Notes: generated by a model not told the origin, from the sequence alone. 64,000 nucleotides of DNA from JABMQF01 sp964563755 (GCA_964563755.1 CAZLYC010000004.1:1-64000), one strand, 5' to 3'. Shown: positions 1-9,306, counted from the first letter of the stretch. Translations and numbers: made by a program.

Positions 1-823
1 AGTCTCTTTCTGTTATCTCTTCTTTTTTCATTGTTGTCCTGACTATCTCTTTGAATTCAGGGTCTGTTATTTCTGTGCCAAAGCCTATTATCGGAACCGA
101 TACTATCGAAACCGATATAATTGGAAATATCAGTTCTCCAAGGCTATAGCTGGATTTTACAAAATCAGTATACTTACATTGTAAGTATTCTTTTACTGTC
201 TCATTCCACAGATAACTTTGGTATGCGTGCACGTGCATCTGTCGTATCTTCAATGGAAGCGTTTTCATCGCTCCGACAAAATCATTTGGCTTCTCTTCAA
301 GATGTCTGATTATAGGTTCATCATTCGCAAGCTCGCAGGCTTTCTTGAAATCTCTTTTGAGTATAGCTTTTCCTACTTCCACATTGTGCAAAGAGAATCT
401 CTGATCGTCAAAATAATTGATGAACTGAGTTATCTTTTGAGGTTCTTTGTCGCAATCCTTGATTGTTATCTCGAAACTATTCCCGTCAAGGTCTCCAAGT
501 GAGATTGGTGCCTTTCCGCGTCCTATGTATACTATGTCGATGTCTTGCGACTTGAAACGTTCAAAAGTTTTTTCGTTCACTTTTTTCAGGGGATCTTTTA
601 TTGAGATTGCTTGTTTTGTTATAGCATTCTTGTCCTTGTTGCCTGCGAATCCTATGTCACGCAGCCTGCATTTCAGGTATTGGCTTATCCTGTCAAGCAC
701 GCTTATTGTGTTGTATCCTCTTTTTCTCAGCCAGAAGTATGCATAGTCTCCTGCTTCGTCAAGATGGAGCTTTATTCTCTCTTCAACAAGGAAGTCTTCT
801 GGTGCTTGTTTAAGCGTATACAT
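1..823 (-). CDS. truD: tRNA pseudouridine synthase D (TruD), 3' part beyond left edge
   Basis: TruD makes pseudouridine-13 in tRNA. The frame is open from an ATG at 823 to the window edge, about 274 residues of a protein usually near 400. Visible family signatures are EDFLVEE (residues 9-15), the catalytic-loop motif GFAGNKDKNAITKQ with the likely catalytic Asp64, NYFDDQRF and HAYQSYLWN. The start codon lies about 25 bp from a T/A-rich stretch shared with the divergent tRNA-Arg promoter. The gene is partial only because of the window edge; no frame break is seen. Recognition is strong because the KD..A.T.Q motif is diagnostic of the family. Confidence 0.88.
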   Translation of the reverse strand, partial: MYTLKQAPEDFLVEERIKLHLDEAGDYAYFWLRKRGYNTISVLDRISQYLKCRLRDIGFAGNKDKNAITKQAISIKDPLKKVNEKTFERFKSQDIDIVYIGRGKAPISLGDLDGNSFEITIKDCDKEPQKITQFINYFDDQRFSLHNVEVGKAILKRDFKKACELANDEPIIRHLEEKPNDFVGAMKTLPLKIRQMHVHAYQSYLWNETVKEYLQCKYTDFVKSSYSLGELIFPIISVSIVSVPIIGFGTEITDPEFKEIVRTTMKKEEITERD

Positions 824-846
824 GTTGTTTTTTTGAACCAGAAAGT

Positions 847-856
847 CTTATAAATA
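847..856 (+). promoter_or_regulatory. TATA box of tRNA-Arg
   Basis: The motif CTTATAAATA lies about 25 bp upstream of the first base of tRNA-Arg, which is the usual archaeal TATA-to-start distance. Confidence 0.6.
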
Positions 857-878
857 TTTGCTATTTCTTTATTTTTAT

Positions 879-1029
879 GCGGCTGTAGCGCAGCTTGGAT
901 AGCGCGAAATTCGTTAGGACTGTCTAACGGGTGCGTAACTGCCTCCTATGCATGTTCAAGATTGATGTTATTTAACATCGATATTTGCGAGCAAGCAGTA
1001 GGTCGTGGGTTCAAATCCCATCAGCCGCG
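879..1029 (+). tRNA. tRNA-Arg(CCU) with two introns
   Basis: The acceptor stem GCGGCTG (879-885) pairs with CAGCCGC (1022-1028), with discriminator G1029. The D arm is GCGC/GCGC and the T arm has the loop TTCAAAT. The anticodon stem ACTGC/GCAGT holds the loop CTCCTA+A, so the anticodon is CCU. One intron of about 45 nt sits at the canonical 37/38 position and contains a 9-bp hairpin. A second insertion of about 30 nt sits between the D stem and anticodon stem. It folds as a BHB: central helix CGCG/UGCG, 3-nt bulges AAA and UAA, and an inner 8-bp hairpin. Symmetric cutting of this BHB removes 29 nt and leaves two more bases than usual between the stems, so the exact ends are uncertain by about 2 nt. 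Splicing would need the archaeal tRNA endonuclease and RtcB ligase. Confidence 0.88.
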
Positions 1030-1053
1030 TTATAATCTTTTTCACGTTCAAAA

Positions 1054-2154
1054 ATGAGGTTAATCCATCTATCCGAAGCTCTGCGAATGTTCCGTCGTTC
1101 TTTGTATGTCCGAAAGCAGGGTTTCAGGCAGTACGCTGGTGATGATGAGCAGATTTCAAAGAGCGTAATAGATTCCTGCTGGGATTCCGACAAGAAATAT
1201 TTCCGCGTGTCATCAGGCCACTTCTGCGAGTTCTATTCAAGAGATTTTGGAATGTGTGCCGAAGCTCTTGTAGCGCTTGGTGAAAAGAAAAAGGTTTTGC
1301 AGACTCTGGATTATGCACTTTCGCGTTTCAAGAAGCATGGCCATGTAACGACGTCTATATCGCCTGTTGGAAAATGTTTTGATTTTCCTTATTTTGCAGT
1401 TGATTCGTTGCCTTTTATCTTCCATGCGATACGGGTGTCAGGTGCAAATAGGATTTTGGATTCTTACCGCGATTTTCTTGTAAAAGAGCTTGACTATTAT
1501 TATGAGCAGGTTTTCGACAATAACCTGTTGATTGTGAGAAAAGACAAGTATTTCTCGTCTATGAAGGATTATTCCCGGCGCAGCTCTTCATGTTATGACA
1601 ATTGCATGCTCTCTATGCTTAACGACGACCTGAAAGCGTTGAATTTCTACAACCCTTTCTCGCATTATGATATCAAGAAATCTATAATAAACAATTTCTG
1701 GAACGGGAATTATTTCTATGATGACATTTCGCGCCAAAAGCTGATTACAGGAGATGCTAACATCTTTCCTTTCTGGTGCGGTGTAGTGGATTCTAAGGTA
1801 ATATTTGACATTTGCATGAAATCAGTTAACAAAGCAGGGCTTTCAAAGCCATTTCCTCTAAAATACACGACTTCACCTGAAAAAGTCAGCAGGATGCATA
1901 TTCTAGAGCTCTTTGCAGGAGGCTATGAGCGTGATTCTATATGGATGCACCTTGGCTTGTGCTTCCTTGACGTCGTGAAGAAGTACGACAAGAAGAGTTT
2001 TAATGATTTCATGAAACAGTACAAAGGACTAATCACAAAGCACAAGAATTTCTTAGAAGTTTATGATTCAAACGGCAAGCCGTTTCAAACTCATTTCTAC
2101 TTTTCAGATGAGTCTATGCTGTGGGTGAGTAAGTATCTTGCGTTGAAGAATTAG
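1054..2154 (+). CDS. six-hairpin (alpha/alpha) glycosidase-like protein
   Basis: This 366-residue protein has repeated helical pairs and short motifs typical of (alpha/alpha)6-toroid glycosidases such as glycogen-debranching or GH15/GH63-type enzymes: EFYSRDFGMCAEAL near residue 60, AVDSLPFIFHA near 115, GDANIFPFW near 235 and DSIWMHLGLCFLD near 290. It may cleave alpha-glucosides or a compatible solute glycoside; the substrate cannot be read from sequence. There is no signal peptide, so it should be cytoplasmic. It starts 25 bp after tRNA-Arg and its stop overlaps the stop of the convergent gatE by 4 bp. The family call is by motif impression and is moderate. Confidence 0.5.
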   Translation: MRLIHLSEALRMFRRSLYVRKQGFRQYAGDDEQISKSVIDSCWDSDKKYFRVSSGHFCEFYSRDFGMCAEALVALGEKKKVLQTLDYALSRFKKHGHVTTSISPVGKCFDFPYFAVDSLPFIFHAIRVSGANRILDSYRDFLVKELDYYYEQVFDNNLLIVRKDKYFSSMKDYSRRSSSCYDNCMLSMLNDDLKALNFYNPFSHYDIKKSIINNFWNGNYFYDDISRQKLITGDANIFPFWCGVVDSKVIFDICMKSVNKAGLSKPFPLKYTTSPEKVSRMHILELFAGGYERDSIWMHLGLCFLDVVKKYDKKSFNDFMKQYKGLITKHKNFLEVYDSNGKPFQTHFYFSDESMLWVSKYLALKN

Positions 2155-4004
2155 TTCTTTAGTTTACTAAGCAGTTCCATTATCTTCTTTCCATCAGCCC
2201 TGCCTTTCAGGCTTCCCATTGTCTTTCCGACTAGCGCCTTGAACTCGAGTTCCTTGCTTTCATTCATTATCTTCTTTATCTCTGCTTCGAGTTCGTTGTC
2301 CGAAAGCGGAGCATATTTTTCATAATGTACTTTTTCTCCTCTGCATATTGTAAGGAGTATCTCTTCTATGCTGTCTTTTGTGAGTTTTCCTGAGTTCATT
2401 AGTGAGAATATCTTCTCGAAGTCAGCATCTGTTATTTTTGTAGTCTCGACGTTATACTTCCTCTTTATGTTTTTAGGAGTGGAAAGCATTGTCTCTGCGA
2501 TAAAAGCAGGTTTCACAGCATCAAATTTCTCTGCGAACTGCTCGAACAAGTCATGTTTGCCTGATTTTGACAGGTCTCGTGCCAGATCCTCAGCTAAACT
2601 GAACTTATCCTTGAATCGTTCTTTCTTATCTGTAAGCAATTCTACTGTCTCTATGCCTTTCATGCTTGGTTTTATCGGCGGTATGTCTGTCTCGGGATAG
2701 AGTCTTGCGGCACCTGGCATGGGTCTCATGTATGTTGTTGTGCTGTCTGGGTTCGCTTTTCTTACTTCTTTTGGCACGCTATTGAAGCACATCTTTGCTC
2801 TTTCGATTACATGCTTCATCGCTGATTTTGCTGTATCTTCTTTAGCAACTATGATTACGAACGCGTCATCTTCTCCGGTGTGCAGGGCTTTTTTTGTCTC
2901 TTCTATCTCTTGTGCGGTAAACTTGTATTTGTTCAGGTCTTCGTCGGAGTGTATCATTCCTCCGATGCCGGTCTTGACTTTCGCATAGTCAGACAGCTCT
3001 GTTCCAAGTCTCTTGCCTGGCTGTGTCTCTTTGCCGAGCAGTCCTTTGAATTTTGGCATGCTGAATGCAAGCGCGATAGACCCTTCGCTTATGGCTTTGC
3101 TTACAAATTTGCATTCTGTCTTTTTGAATATGCTTGTGAGATCATGATCTTTTACGCTGTCAAGATTAGGTTTCTTTTTGTCAAGCTCATTCTTTATCTC
3201 AATTAGTGAGAGTTGTCTTCTTGCCTCGTATTCGACGAGTGTGGGAAGCATCGAGAGGTCTTGGGCTCCTTTTATTTCGACTCTTGTGCCGTCTTTTACA
3301 GAGACGTTTACGTCCTGTCTTATTGTTCCTAGTCCACGTGCGACTTTTCCTGTTGACCTAAGTATCATTCCTATGTGTTCTGCTACTTTTTTGCATTGCT
3401 CTGGTGTCTTTATGTCCGGGTCTGTGCCTATCTCTACTAGAGGTATTCCAAGCCTGTCGAGCCTGTATGTTACGAACTGCCTTCCGTTGCTGTCCACGCC
3501 TTTTGTTATGTCTTTTGCGGCTTCTTCTTCTATGGATATTGTTGGTACACCAATCCTGTTGCCGTCGACTTCTATCTCTCCTTTTATGGCGACAAGTGCT
3601 GTCCTCTGGAATCCTGTTGTGTTGCTTCCGTTAACAACTGTCTTTCGCATGACCTGTATCTCATCAACGACTTTTGCATTGACCATCTTGCAGGCTTGTA
3701 AGACTGTCCTTAGTGCTTCCTCGTTCATTGGATGCGGTGGTTCTTCATCAAGTTCTACCAGACAGGTGGTGTCAGAATAAGCTTCGTAGACAAAGTACGT
3801 TCCTTTTTCAGCTTCGTGTTTTGCAGCGATGTCTATTGTTCCAGTCTCGCCAGCTACTGCTCGAAGTTGTCTTGTGACTATTATGTCTGGCTTGTCTTCT
3901 CTAAGAACAGAGGGGCAGTTGCAGAAAAGCTTGTTGGTGTCGAGCCTTTGGTGTATCTCGATGCCGCACTTGAGGCCTATCTTGTTATAATCGAGCTTTT
4001 CCAT
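2151..4004 (-). CDS. gatE: Glu-tRNA(Gln) amidotransferase subunit E
   Basis: GatE phosphorylates Glu-tRNA(Gln) and transamidates it to Gln-tRNA(Gln), working with GatD. The 617 residues match the usual family length. The N-terminus (GLKCGIEIHQRLDT), the GatB-like catalytic cradle (EEPPHPMNEEAL, EIGTDPDIKTPEQC) and the central DVNVSVKDGTRVEIKGAQ region are all present, followed by the aspartyl-tRNA synthetase-like insertion and the helical GatB/YqeY tail. GatD lies about 1 kb away on the same strand, separated by an opposite-strand channel gene. A TATA box at 4025-4034 implies a short or absent leader. Confidence 0.95.
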   Translation of the reverse strand: MEKLDYNKIGLKCGIEIHQRLDTNKLFCNCPSVLREDKPDIIVTRQLRAVAGETGTIDIAAKHEAEKGTYFVYEAYSDTTCLVELDEEPPHPMNEEALRTVLQACKMVNAKVVDEIQVMRKTVVNGSNTTGFQRTALVAIKGEIEVDGNRIGVPTISIEEEAAKDITKGVDSNGRQFVTYRLDRLGIPLVEIGTDPDIKTPEQCKKVAEHIGMILRSTGKVARGLGTIRQDVNVSVKDGTRVEIKGAQDLSMLPTLVEYEARRQLSLIEIKNELDKKKPNLDSVKDHDLTSIFKKTECKFVSKAISEGSIALAFSMPKFKGLLGKETQPGKRLGTELSDYAKVKTGIGGMIHSDEDLNKYKFTAQEIEETKKALHTGEDDAFVIIVAKEDTAKSAMKHVIERAKMCFNSVPKEVRKANPDSTTTYMRPMPGAARLYPETDIPPIKPSMKGIETVELLTDKKERFKDKFSLAEDLARDLSKSGKHDLFEQFAEKFDAVKPAFIAETMLSTPKNIKRKYNVETTKITDADFEKIFSLMNSGKLTKDSIEEILLTICRGEKVHYEKYAPLSDNELEAEIKKIMNESKELEFKALVGKTMGSLKGRADGKKIMELLSKLKN

Positions 4005-4024
4005 GTGGCTGTCTTAATTATGTT

Positions 4025-4055
4025 GATTTAAATACTTGTCGAAAAAATTTATAAG
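4025..4055. promoter_or_regulatory. divergent TATA boxes of gatE and the channel gene
   Basis: TATTTAAATC (minus strand, 4025-4034) lies 21-30 bp before the gatE ATG. ATTTATAAG (plus strand, 4047-4055) lies 24-32 bp before the channel-gene ATG at 4079. Both imply leaderless or nearly leaderless transcripts. Confidence 0.5.
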
Positions 4056-4078
4056 ATACCTCAAAATTCCAAAAAGTC

Positions 4079-4978
4079 ATGAGGGTAAAAATCTGGTTTT
4101 TAGTCATTGCATTGCTTATCTTTGCACCATTCGTTTCAGCAAAAGCGCAGGAAGTGGATGTGGGTGTATACATAATAAATCTTGGCAAGTTTGATACTTC
4201 TTCAGGCACGTTCACTGCGGATTTCTATCTTTCTTTTAGCTGTGAGAAGAACTGTTCTCCGGAAGGGTTTGAGTTCATGAATGGTCGTGCGTCGACTATC
4301 GATAAGATAATAGACACTCCGACTGAGAAGTTCTACAGGGTACAGGCGAATCTAAATAGCCCGATAGACTTGAGAAAGTTCCCTTTTGACACACAGAAAA
4401 TAAGCATGATTATAGAGGACAAGACAAAGACCACTTCAGAACTTAAGTATTCCGCTTCAAAGGATGACAGTGAGATAGACGCTTCAGTGTCTATTCCTGG
4501 CTGGAATCTTGATAGTTGGGATGTAAAAGTCACTAAACATACTTATGGTCTTTACAATGAGACTTACTCTCAGTTCGAGTTTGACATATTTATTTCAAAA
4601 GTAGCTCTCAATTCATTTATGAAGACTTTCCTTCCGGTATTTTTCATACTGCTGATTGTGCTTTTCAGTTTTATAATGGATACTGATAAGATATCGACGA
4701 GACTGGGGATGGTCGGTTCAGGTCTTGTTGCTTCAGTTATGTTTCATGTATCTATAGCGAACCAGATTCCTGCAGTTAGCTACCTGACATTTGCAGATAA
4801 ATTCATGGTTCTGACATACTTTATATTGCTTGCAAGCTTCATCATGAATGTATTCATACTGGAACTTATAGAACAGAAGAAGAATAAGCTCGCTGAGAAG
4901 ATTCACAGGACGACAGAATACTCTGTATTTATTGTCGTCCCTCTGTTATATATTTTGTTTTTCCTTTTTGCTAATTGA
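4079..4978 (+). CDS. pentameric ligand-gated ion channel (Cys-loop/Pro-loop superfamily) homologue
   Basis: This 299-residue protein has a signal peptide (about 1-22 ending VSA), an extracellular beta-rich domain (25-185) and four predicted transmembrane segments (about 184-206, 212-238, 242-267 and 280-299). That layout is the pentameric ligand-gated channel plan. The loop LRKFPFDTQKISMIIED corresponds to the conserved FPFD(x)Q stretch of the ligand-binding domain. As in other prokaryotic members, no disulphide-forming Cys pair brackets the loop. GWNLDSWDV fits the beta-9/10 region before TM1. The protein would sit in the cytoplasmic membrane; ligand and ion are unknown. It lies alone between gatE and gatD on the opposite strand. 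Confidence 0.8.
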   Translation: MRVKIWFLVIALLIFAPFVSAKAQEVDVGVYIINLGKFDTSSGTFTADFYLSFSCEKNCSPEGFEFMNGRASTIDKIIDTPTEKFYRVQANLNSPIDLRKFPFDTQKISMIIEDKTKTTSELKYSASKDDSEIDASVSIPGWNLDSWDVKVTKHTYGLYNETYSQFEFDIFISKVALNSFMKTFLPVFFILLIVLFSFIMDTDKISTRLGMVGSGLVASVMFHVSIANQIPAVSYLTFADKFMVLTYFILLASFIMNVFILELIEQKKNKLAEKIHRTTEYSVFIVVPLLYILFFLFAN

Positions 4979-4996
4979 GAAGGTCATGTATCGTTA

Positions 4997-6298
4997 TCAT
5001 TCTTCGACAAATTCTTTCTCGCTTATTCTCGGGTTTATCTCTCCGCGCAGGTTCTGTCCTACAAGTTTCTTTGCTTCATCTTTCTTGTGGTTTCCAAGGA
5101 GCCACGCGAGTTTAACTAATGCTGTCTCTGCGAGCATATCCTCTCCGCCGACAACTCCGAGGTTCTGCAGGTCGCGTCCTTTGTCATAGACATTCATCTG
5201 AACGCGTCCATAGATGCAGTTTGTTGTCATGACGACGACGCAGCCAGAGTCAATGACATCTTTTATTGCGGGGTACATCTTTTCATGTATCTTGCACCAT
5301 TCGTTAGGTGCTTGTCCTGGTGTGTGTCCAAGGCCAGTTCCTTCTATTACCAGTCCTTTCCATCCTTTGAATAAGGAGAACTGTTCAGGGAACATGTTAA
5401 CATGAACTTTCAGCAGTCCGACTTTCTCTTCGAGGTCTGGCTTTATCTTGAGTTGTTTTTTCTTGTCTTTCTTAGTGTATTCTTTTCTTTTGAACTCTAT
5501 TTTCTTTGTCTTGAAATCTATAGTGGCAATCTTCGAATCATTTACTGGCTTGAAAGCATCCCTTCTTGAGCTATGGAGCTTTTTTGTCTTGCATGCTGGG
5601 AGTATTACGCATTTTTCGTCTGATGTGTAGTCATGCATGCAGATTGCGACACCAGAAAAGTCGCTTTTTGCTATGAATTCTGCTGCGCAGATTAGGTTCA
5701 TCGCAGCGTCGCTTGATCCTCTGTCTGAGCTCCTTTGTGAACCTACAAGTATGACTGGTATGGGGCATTCCTCTACTGTGAATGCTAGTCCTGCTGCTGC
5801 GACGGCGAGGTTGTCTGTACCTATTCCGACGATTATTCCGTCTGCGCCTTTCTTTGCTTCTTTCTCTATCTCTTGTGCTATGACAGAGATATGTTTGAAC
5901 CTTAGGTCGTCAGACCACATGTTCGATATGAGTTTAGAATCGAAATTTGCTATTGTAGAGAGCTCTGGAAAAAGTCCGAGGAGGTCTTCTGGTTTAAATG
6001 AGCTGTATACTGCGCCTGTCCTGTAGTCTACTTTTGATGCTATTGTTCCGCCTGTGTGGAGTATTGATATTTTTGGCAGGTCTTTTTTGTCAGAAGTTTT
6101 GGCTGAATATTTTATCTCAAGCTCTTTTCCTTCTTCAAGGACGTCTATTTTCTTTATCTTGCTGTTCTCTATTCCTATATTGTAGCCGTTCTCGGAAAGT
6201 TTTATGACTGTGACATCTTTTTTTGTGTCGATTAGAATTCCTGTGTATGTCTCTTTGTCGCAGGTCAGTTTTATCTTGTCACCTGGTTTTGCTTTCAT
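4997..6298 (-). CDS. gatD: Glu-tRNA(Gln) amidotransferase subunit D
   Basis: GatD is the L-asparaginase-like subunit that supplies ammonia to GatE. The 433 residues include the N-terminal GatD-specific barrel (residues 1-65), then HTGGTIASK near residue 83, which carries the first catalytic Thr. GIGTDNLA carries the second Thr-Asp pair, and GSQRSSDRGSSDA and TTNCIYGRV follow in the C-terminal asparaginase domain. The length is normal. The pairing with gatE is only broken by the opposite-strand channel gene. Confidence 0.95.
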   Translation of the reverse strand: MKAKPGDKIKLTCDKETYTGILIDTKKDVTVIKLSENGYNIGIENSKIKKIDVLEEGKELEIKYSAKTSDKKDLPKISILHTGGTIASKVDYRTGAVYSSFKPEDLLGLFPELSTIANFDSKLISNMWSDDLRFKHISVIAQEIEKEAKKGADGIIVGIGTDNLAVAAAGLAFTVEECPIPVILVGSQRSSDRGSSDAAMNLICAAEFIAKSDFSGVAICMHDYTSDEKCVILPACKTKKLHSSRRDAFKPVNDSKIATIDFKTKKIEFKRKEYTKKDKKKQLKIKPDLEEKVGLLKVHVNMFPEQFSLFKGWKGLVIEGTGLGHTPGQAPNEWCKIHEKMYPAIKDVIDSGCVVVMTTNCIYGRVQMNVYDKGRDLQNLGVVGGEDMLAETALVKLAWLLGNHKKDEAKKLVGQNLRGEINPRISEKEFVEE

Positions 6299-6333
6299 CT
6301 TACCCTCTCTTTTTTTATTCTTAAAGATTATGA

Positions 6334-8616
6334 TTACATGAAATAGCTTGGCTTCGTGTCTTTCATCTCTTTTGCTCTTGCGCTGCTGAATTGGTCTTTT
6401 AGTGCCTTGTAGGAGTCTTCAATCTCTTTGGTTATTGACGGCCTGACTTTCTTCATAGCCTCGTCAAAGTCGACAGTATTTACAATCTTTGCACTCATGT
6501 CTTTCCTGAGCGCATTTATTGCTGCTTCTCTGCACAGGCTTGCTATATCTGCTCCTGCGTATCCGTCTGTCTTCTTTGCAAGCTCTTTGATATTTATCTC
6601 CTTTGCAAGAGGCATGGATTTTGAGTGTATCTCGAATATCTTTTCGCGTGTCTTTGCGTCAGGGTTGCCGACTAGTATTATCCTGTCGAACCTTCCGGGT
6701 CTTAGTAGCGCGGTGTCGAGTATGTCTGGCCTGTTTGTAGCGCCTATCACCACGACGTTGTGTAGTTCTTCAAGTCCGTCTATCTCAGTTAAGAGCTGGT
6801 TCACTACTCTTTCTGTGACTTTGTTATCTTCTGATGCGCTTCTTCTTGGCGCGAGTGAGTCTATTTCGTCGAAGAATATGATTGAGGGGGAGGTCTGTCT
6901 TGCTTTTTCAAAAACTTTTCTTACTGCTTTCTCTGATTCGCCAACCCATTTGGATAATAATTCTGGTCCTTTTACAAGTATGAAGTTCGCTTCGGATTCA
7001 TTTGCGACAGCTTTTGCTAGGAGTGTCTTTCCTGTTCCTGGGGGTCCATATATCAGTATCCCTTTTGGTGGGGTCACTCCCATCCTTATGAAGACTTCAG
7101 GGTTCTTTAGAGGCCACTCGACTGCTTCTTTTAGTTCCTGCTTGACATCGTCAAGTCCGCCGACATCTGTCCATTTTACGTTAGGGATTTCAACAAGGAC
7201 TTCTCTCATTGCGCTTGGTCTTACGACTTTTAGTGCGTCCCAGAAATCTTTCTGTGTTATCCTTAGTTTTTCTAGGGTCTCCTTAGGTATCGCTTCATCC
7301 TTCTCTAGCTGTAGCTCTGGAAGGACTTTTCTTAGTACTATCATTGCTGCTTCTTTTGCGAGCGATGAGAGGTCTGCGCCGACAAATCCGTGCGTGACAT
7401 TAGCTATCTCCTTTAGGTCTATATCTTCAGAAAGCGGCATGTTTCTCGTATGAATCTTTAGTACGTCGAGCCTTCCTTCCTTGTCAGGAACGCCTATCTC
7501 TATCTCCCTGTCGAACCTTCCAGGTCTTCTTAGTGCTGGGTCTAGCATCTGTGGTACATTTGATGCGGCAATCACTACGACGCGTCCTCTTGACTGCAGT
7601 CCGTCCATCAGTGCAAGGAGTTGTGCGACAACCCGTCTTTCGACTTCTCCTTTTGTCTCTTCCCTTTTTGTCGCTATTGCGTCTATCTCATCTATGAATA
7701 TGATGCTTGGAGCGTTCTTCTCTGCGTCCTCGAATTTCTTCCTCAGGTTCTCTTCGCTCTGTCCGTAATACTTGGACATTATCTCTGGTCCGTTTATCAG
7801 TATGAAGTTCGAGTTCGTCTCGTTCGCTACTGCTTTTGCTAGGAGTGTCTTTCCTGTTCCCGGTGGTCCGTGCAATAAGACTCCTTTTGGTGCGTCTATT
7901 CCGAGCTGTTCGAATATCTCAGGATGCTTGAGCGGGAGTTCGACCATCTCTCTTATCTTCTTTATCTCGTTTCTCAGTCCGCCTATGTCTTCGTAAGTGA
8001 CTTCGAACGTCTTCTCTTCTTCTTTTAGTTCGACTGCTTCAGGATTGAATACGACTTCAGTCGTGTTTGAGACGAGTACTGCGCCTTTTGGCAGCGTGTC
8101 TGCGACGACGAATTTTATGTCTCCTAGACCGAATCCCATGAGGTTTGTGTCGTCAAGCAGGGTTGAGAATATGTCTTCGAATGGGCTTTCGCTCATCGTG
8201 TTGCGTCTTCTTTTTGAGCCGCCAAGTGATACTATGTCTCCTTTGACGACCGCTCGTCCGAGAAGTCCTTGCTGGAAGAGTTCAGGCGGCGCCCTTACCA
8301 TTATGCCTTTCCTTGCAGGAGCTACTACTACTTTCTTTGCGGGCTTTATCTCTACTTTCCTTACTTTTACTATCTCTCCTATGCCTGTCTTGGCGTTTCT
8401 CCTGAGAATTCCATCCATTCGTATTATATTGAGGCCGATGTCGCCAGGGTATGCCCTGTCAACTATTCCCACAGTCTTTCTCTCGCCTTCTATCTCTACG
8501 ATGTCACCGCTCCTGATGCCTATCTGGTGCATGAGTCCGGAGTCTATCCTGACTATGCCCTTGTTGACGTCGTCTTGTATGGCTTCAGCGACTTTTAGTG
8601 TGGCATCGCCTGTCAT
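6334..8616 (-). CDS. cdc48: CDC48/VCP-type AAA ATPase
   Basis: This 760-residue unfoldase has the canonical N-domain (1-190, double-psi barrel plus CDC48 domain 2) and two AAA modules. Walker A GPPGTGKT occurs in both modules. Walker B is IIFIDEIDAI in D1 and IIFFDEIDSL in D2, each followed by sensor and arginine-finger regions (DPALRRPGRFDREIEIG, DTALLRPGRFDRIILVG). It extracts or unfolds protein substrates in the cytoplasm, often with the proteasome. The C-terminus ends SYFM. No disruption is seen. Confidence 0.95.
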   Translation of the reverse strand: MTGDATLKVAEAIQDDVNKGIVRIDSGLMHQIGIRSGDIVEIEGERKTVGIVDRAYPGDIGLNIIRMDGILRRNAKTGIGEIVKVRKVEIKPAKKVVVAPARKGIMVRAPPELFQQGLLGRAVVKGDIVSLGGSKRRRNTMSESPFEDIFSTLLDDTNLMGFGLGDIKFVVADTLPKGAVLVSNTTEVVFNPEAVELKEEEKTFEVTYEDIGGLRNEIKKIREMVELPLKHPEIFEQLGIDAPKGVLLHGPPGTGKTLLAKAVANETNSNFILINGPEIMSKYYGQSEENLRKKFEDAEKNAPSIIFIDEIDAIATKREETKGEVERRVVAQLLALMDGLQSRGRVVVIAASNVPQMLDPALRRPGRFDREIEIGVPDKEGRLDVLKIHTRNMPLSEDIDLKEIANVTHGFVGADLSSLAKEAAMIVLRKVLPELQLEKDEAIPKETLEKLRITQKDFWDALKVVRPSAMREVLVEIPNVKWTDVGGLDDVKQELKEAVEWPLKNPEVFIRMGVTPPKGILIYGPPGTGKTLLAKAVANESEANFILVKGPELLSKWVGESEKAVRKVFEKARQTSPSIIFFDEIDSLAPRRSASEDNKVTERVVNQLLTEIDGLEELHNVVVIGATNRPDILDTALLRPGRFDRIILVGNPDAKTREKIFEIHSKSMPLAKEINIKELAKKTDGYAGADIASLCREAAINALRKDMSAKIVNTVDFDEAMKKVRPSITKEIEDSYKALKDQFSSARAKEMKDTKPSYFM

Positions 8617-8649
8617 TTTCTTCTCTTTTTATCGTTAAGCGGAGTTATT

Positions 8650-9102
8650 CTACTTCTTTGTCTCTTTCTTCTCCTCTACTTTCTGCGCATGTCCTGCTGT
8701 TATGTTGACCTTTGGCATGGGCACTGGCGGGGGAAGATTGACTGTGTTGCTTAGTATTATTGATTGTATATTGCACTTTGTCAGGATGGCGTTTATTATC
8801 TTCTCTGCGACATCTTTCTTTATCTTCTTCTCCTTCTCCCATCCTTCGATTATCTCTTTTCCGTTCTTTTCATCTGTCAGGAACAGTATGTTTCCACCTA
8901 GCTCTATCTTGGCGTAGTTAGGCTCATATATTGACCTGTAGTCAAAGAGGAATTTTATGCCTGACTGTTTTGTCTTGCCGAGCTCAAGGTCGCTCTTCTG
9001 TATGTCTGTTATGCCCACGTTGTTGCTTATGTTTATCTTGCCTTGCGCTGTCTCTTTCTTCTGGACATTGATTTTCGTGAATTCAAAACCCACAATCGCC
9101 AT
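8650..9102 (-). CDS. conserved archaeal protein of unknown function (AIVGFxFTKI family)
   Basis: The ATG at 9102 is chosen because GGTGG lies 7-11 bp upstream (9109-9113). The longer frame from 9234 adds a basic tail with no such site. The 150-residue product begins AIVGFEFTKI, is predicted alpha/beta, and ends in a Pro-rich segment followed by charged Lys/Glu. I recognise the N-terminal pattern as recurring in DPANN genomes but know no function. It is 33 bp upstream of, and co-oriented with, cdc48, so the two may be co-transcribed. Confidence 0.7.
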   Translation of the reverse strand: MAIVGFEFTKINVQKKETAQGKINISNNVGITDIQKSDLELGKTKQSGIKFLFDYRSIYEPNYAKIELGGNILFLTDEKNGKEIIEGWEKEKKIKKDVAEKIINAILTKCNIQSIILSNTVNLPPPVPMPKVNITAGHAQKVEEKKETKK

Positions 9103-9306
9103 TTCTAACCACCTTTTCATTTGTTGTTTTTTTATGGCCTTTTGCCTCTTATGAGCTATCCTTTTATCCTTTGGATGCTGATTTTTGAGAGTTCGGAGTT
9201 TTTTATAAATGTTATTGTTATCCTTTTTAAACAAGCTTCAGTTGAACTTCTTTTATAAGTTAAGTTTAAATATGGTCATATTTTGGGCACACTAGGTCTT
9301 TTAACG

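Noticed and set aside
121..853. Overlapping plus-strand frames in the first 850 bp.
   Set aside because: They lie opposite truD, whose protein motifs are unmistakable.
6428..8638. Long plus-strand frames opposite cdc48.
   Set aside because: Shadows of the AAA ATPase; Ser/Phe-rich translations with no motif.
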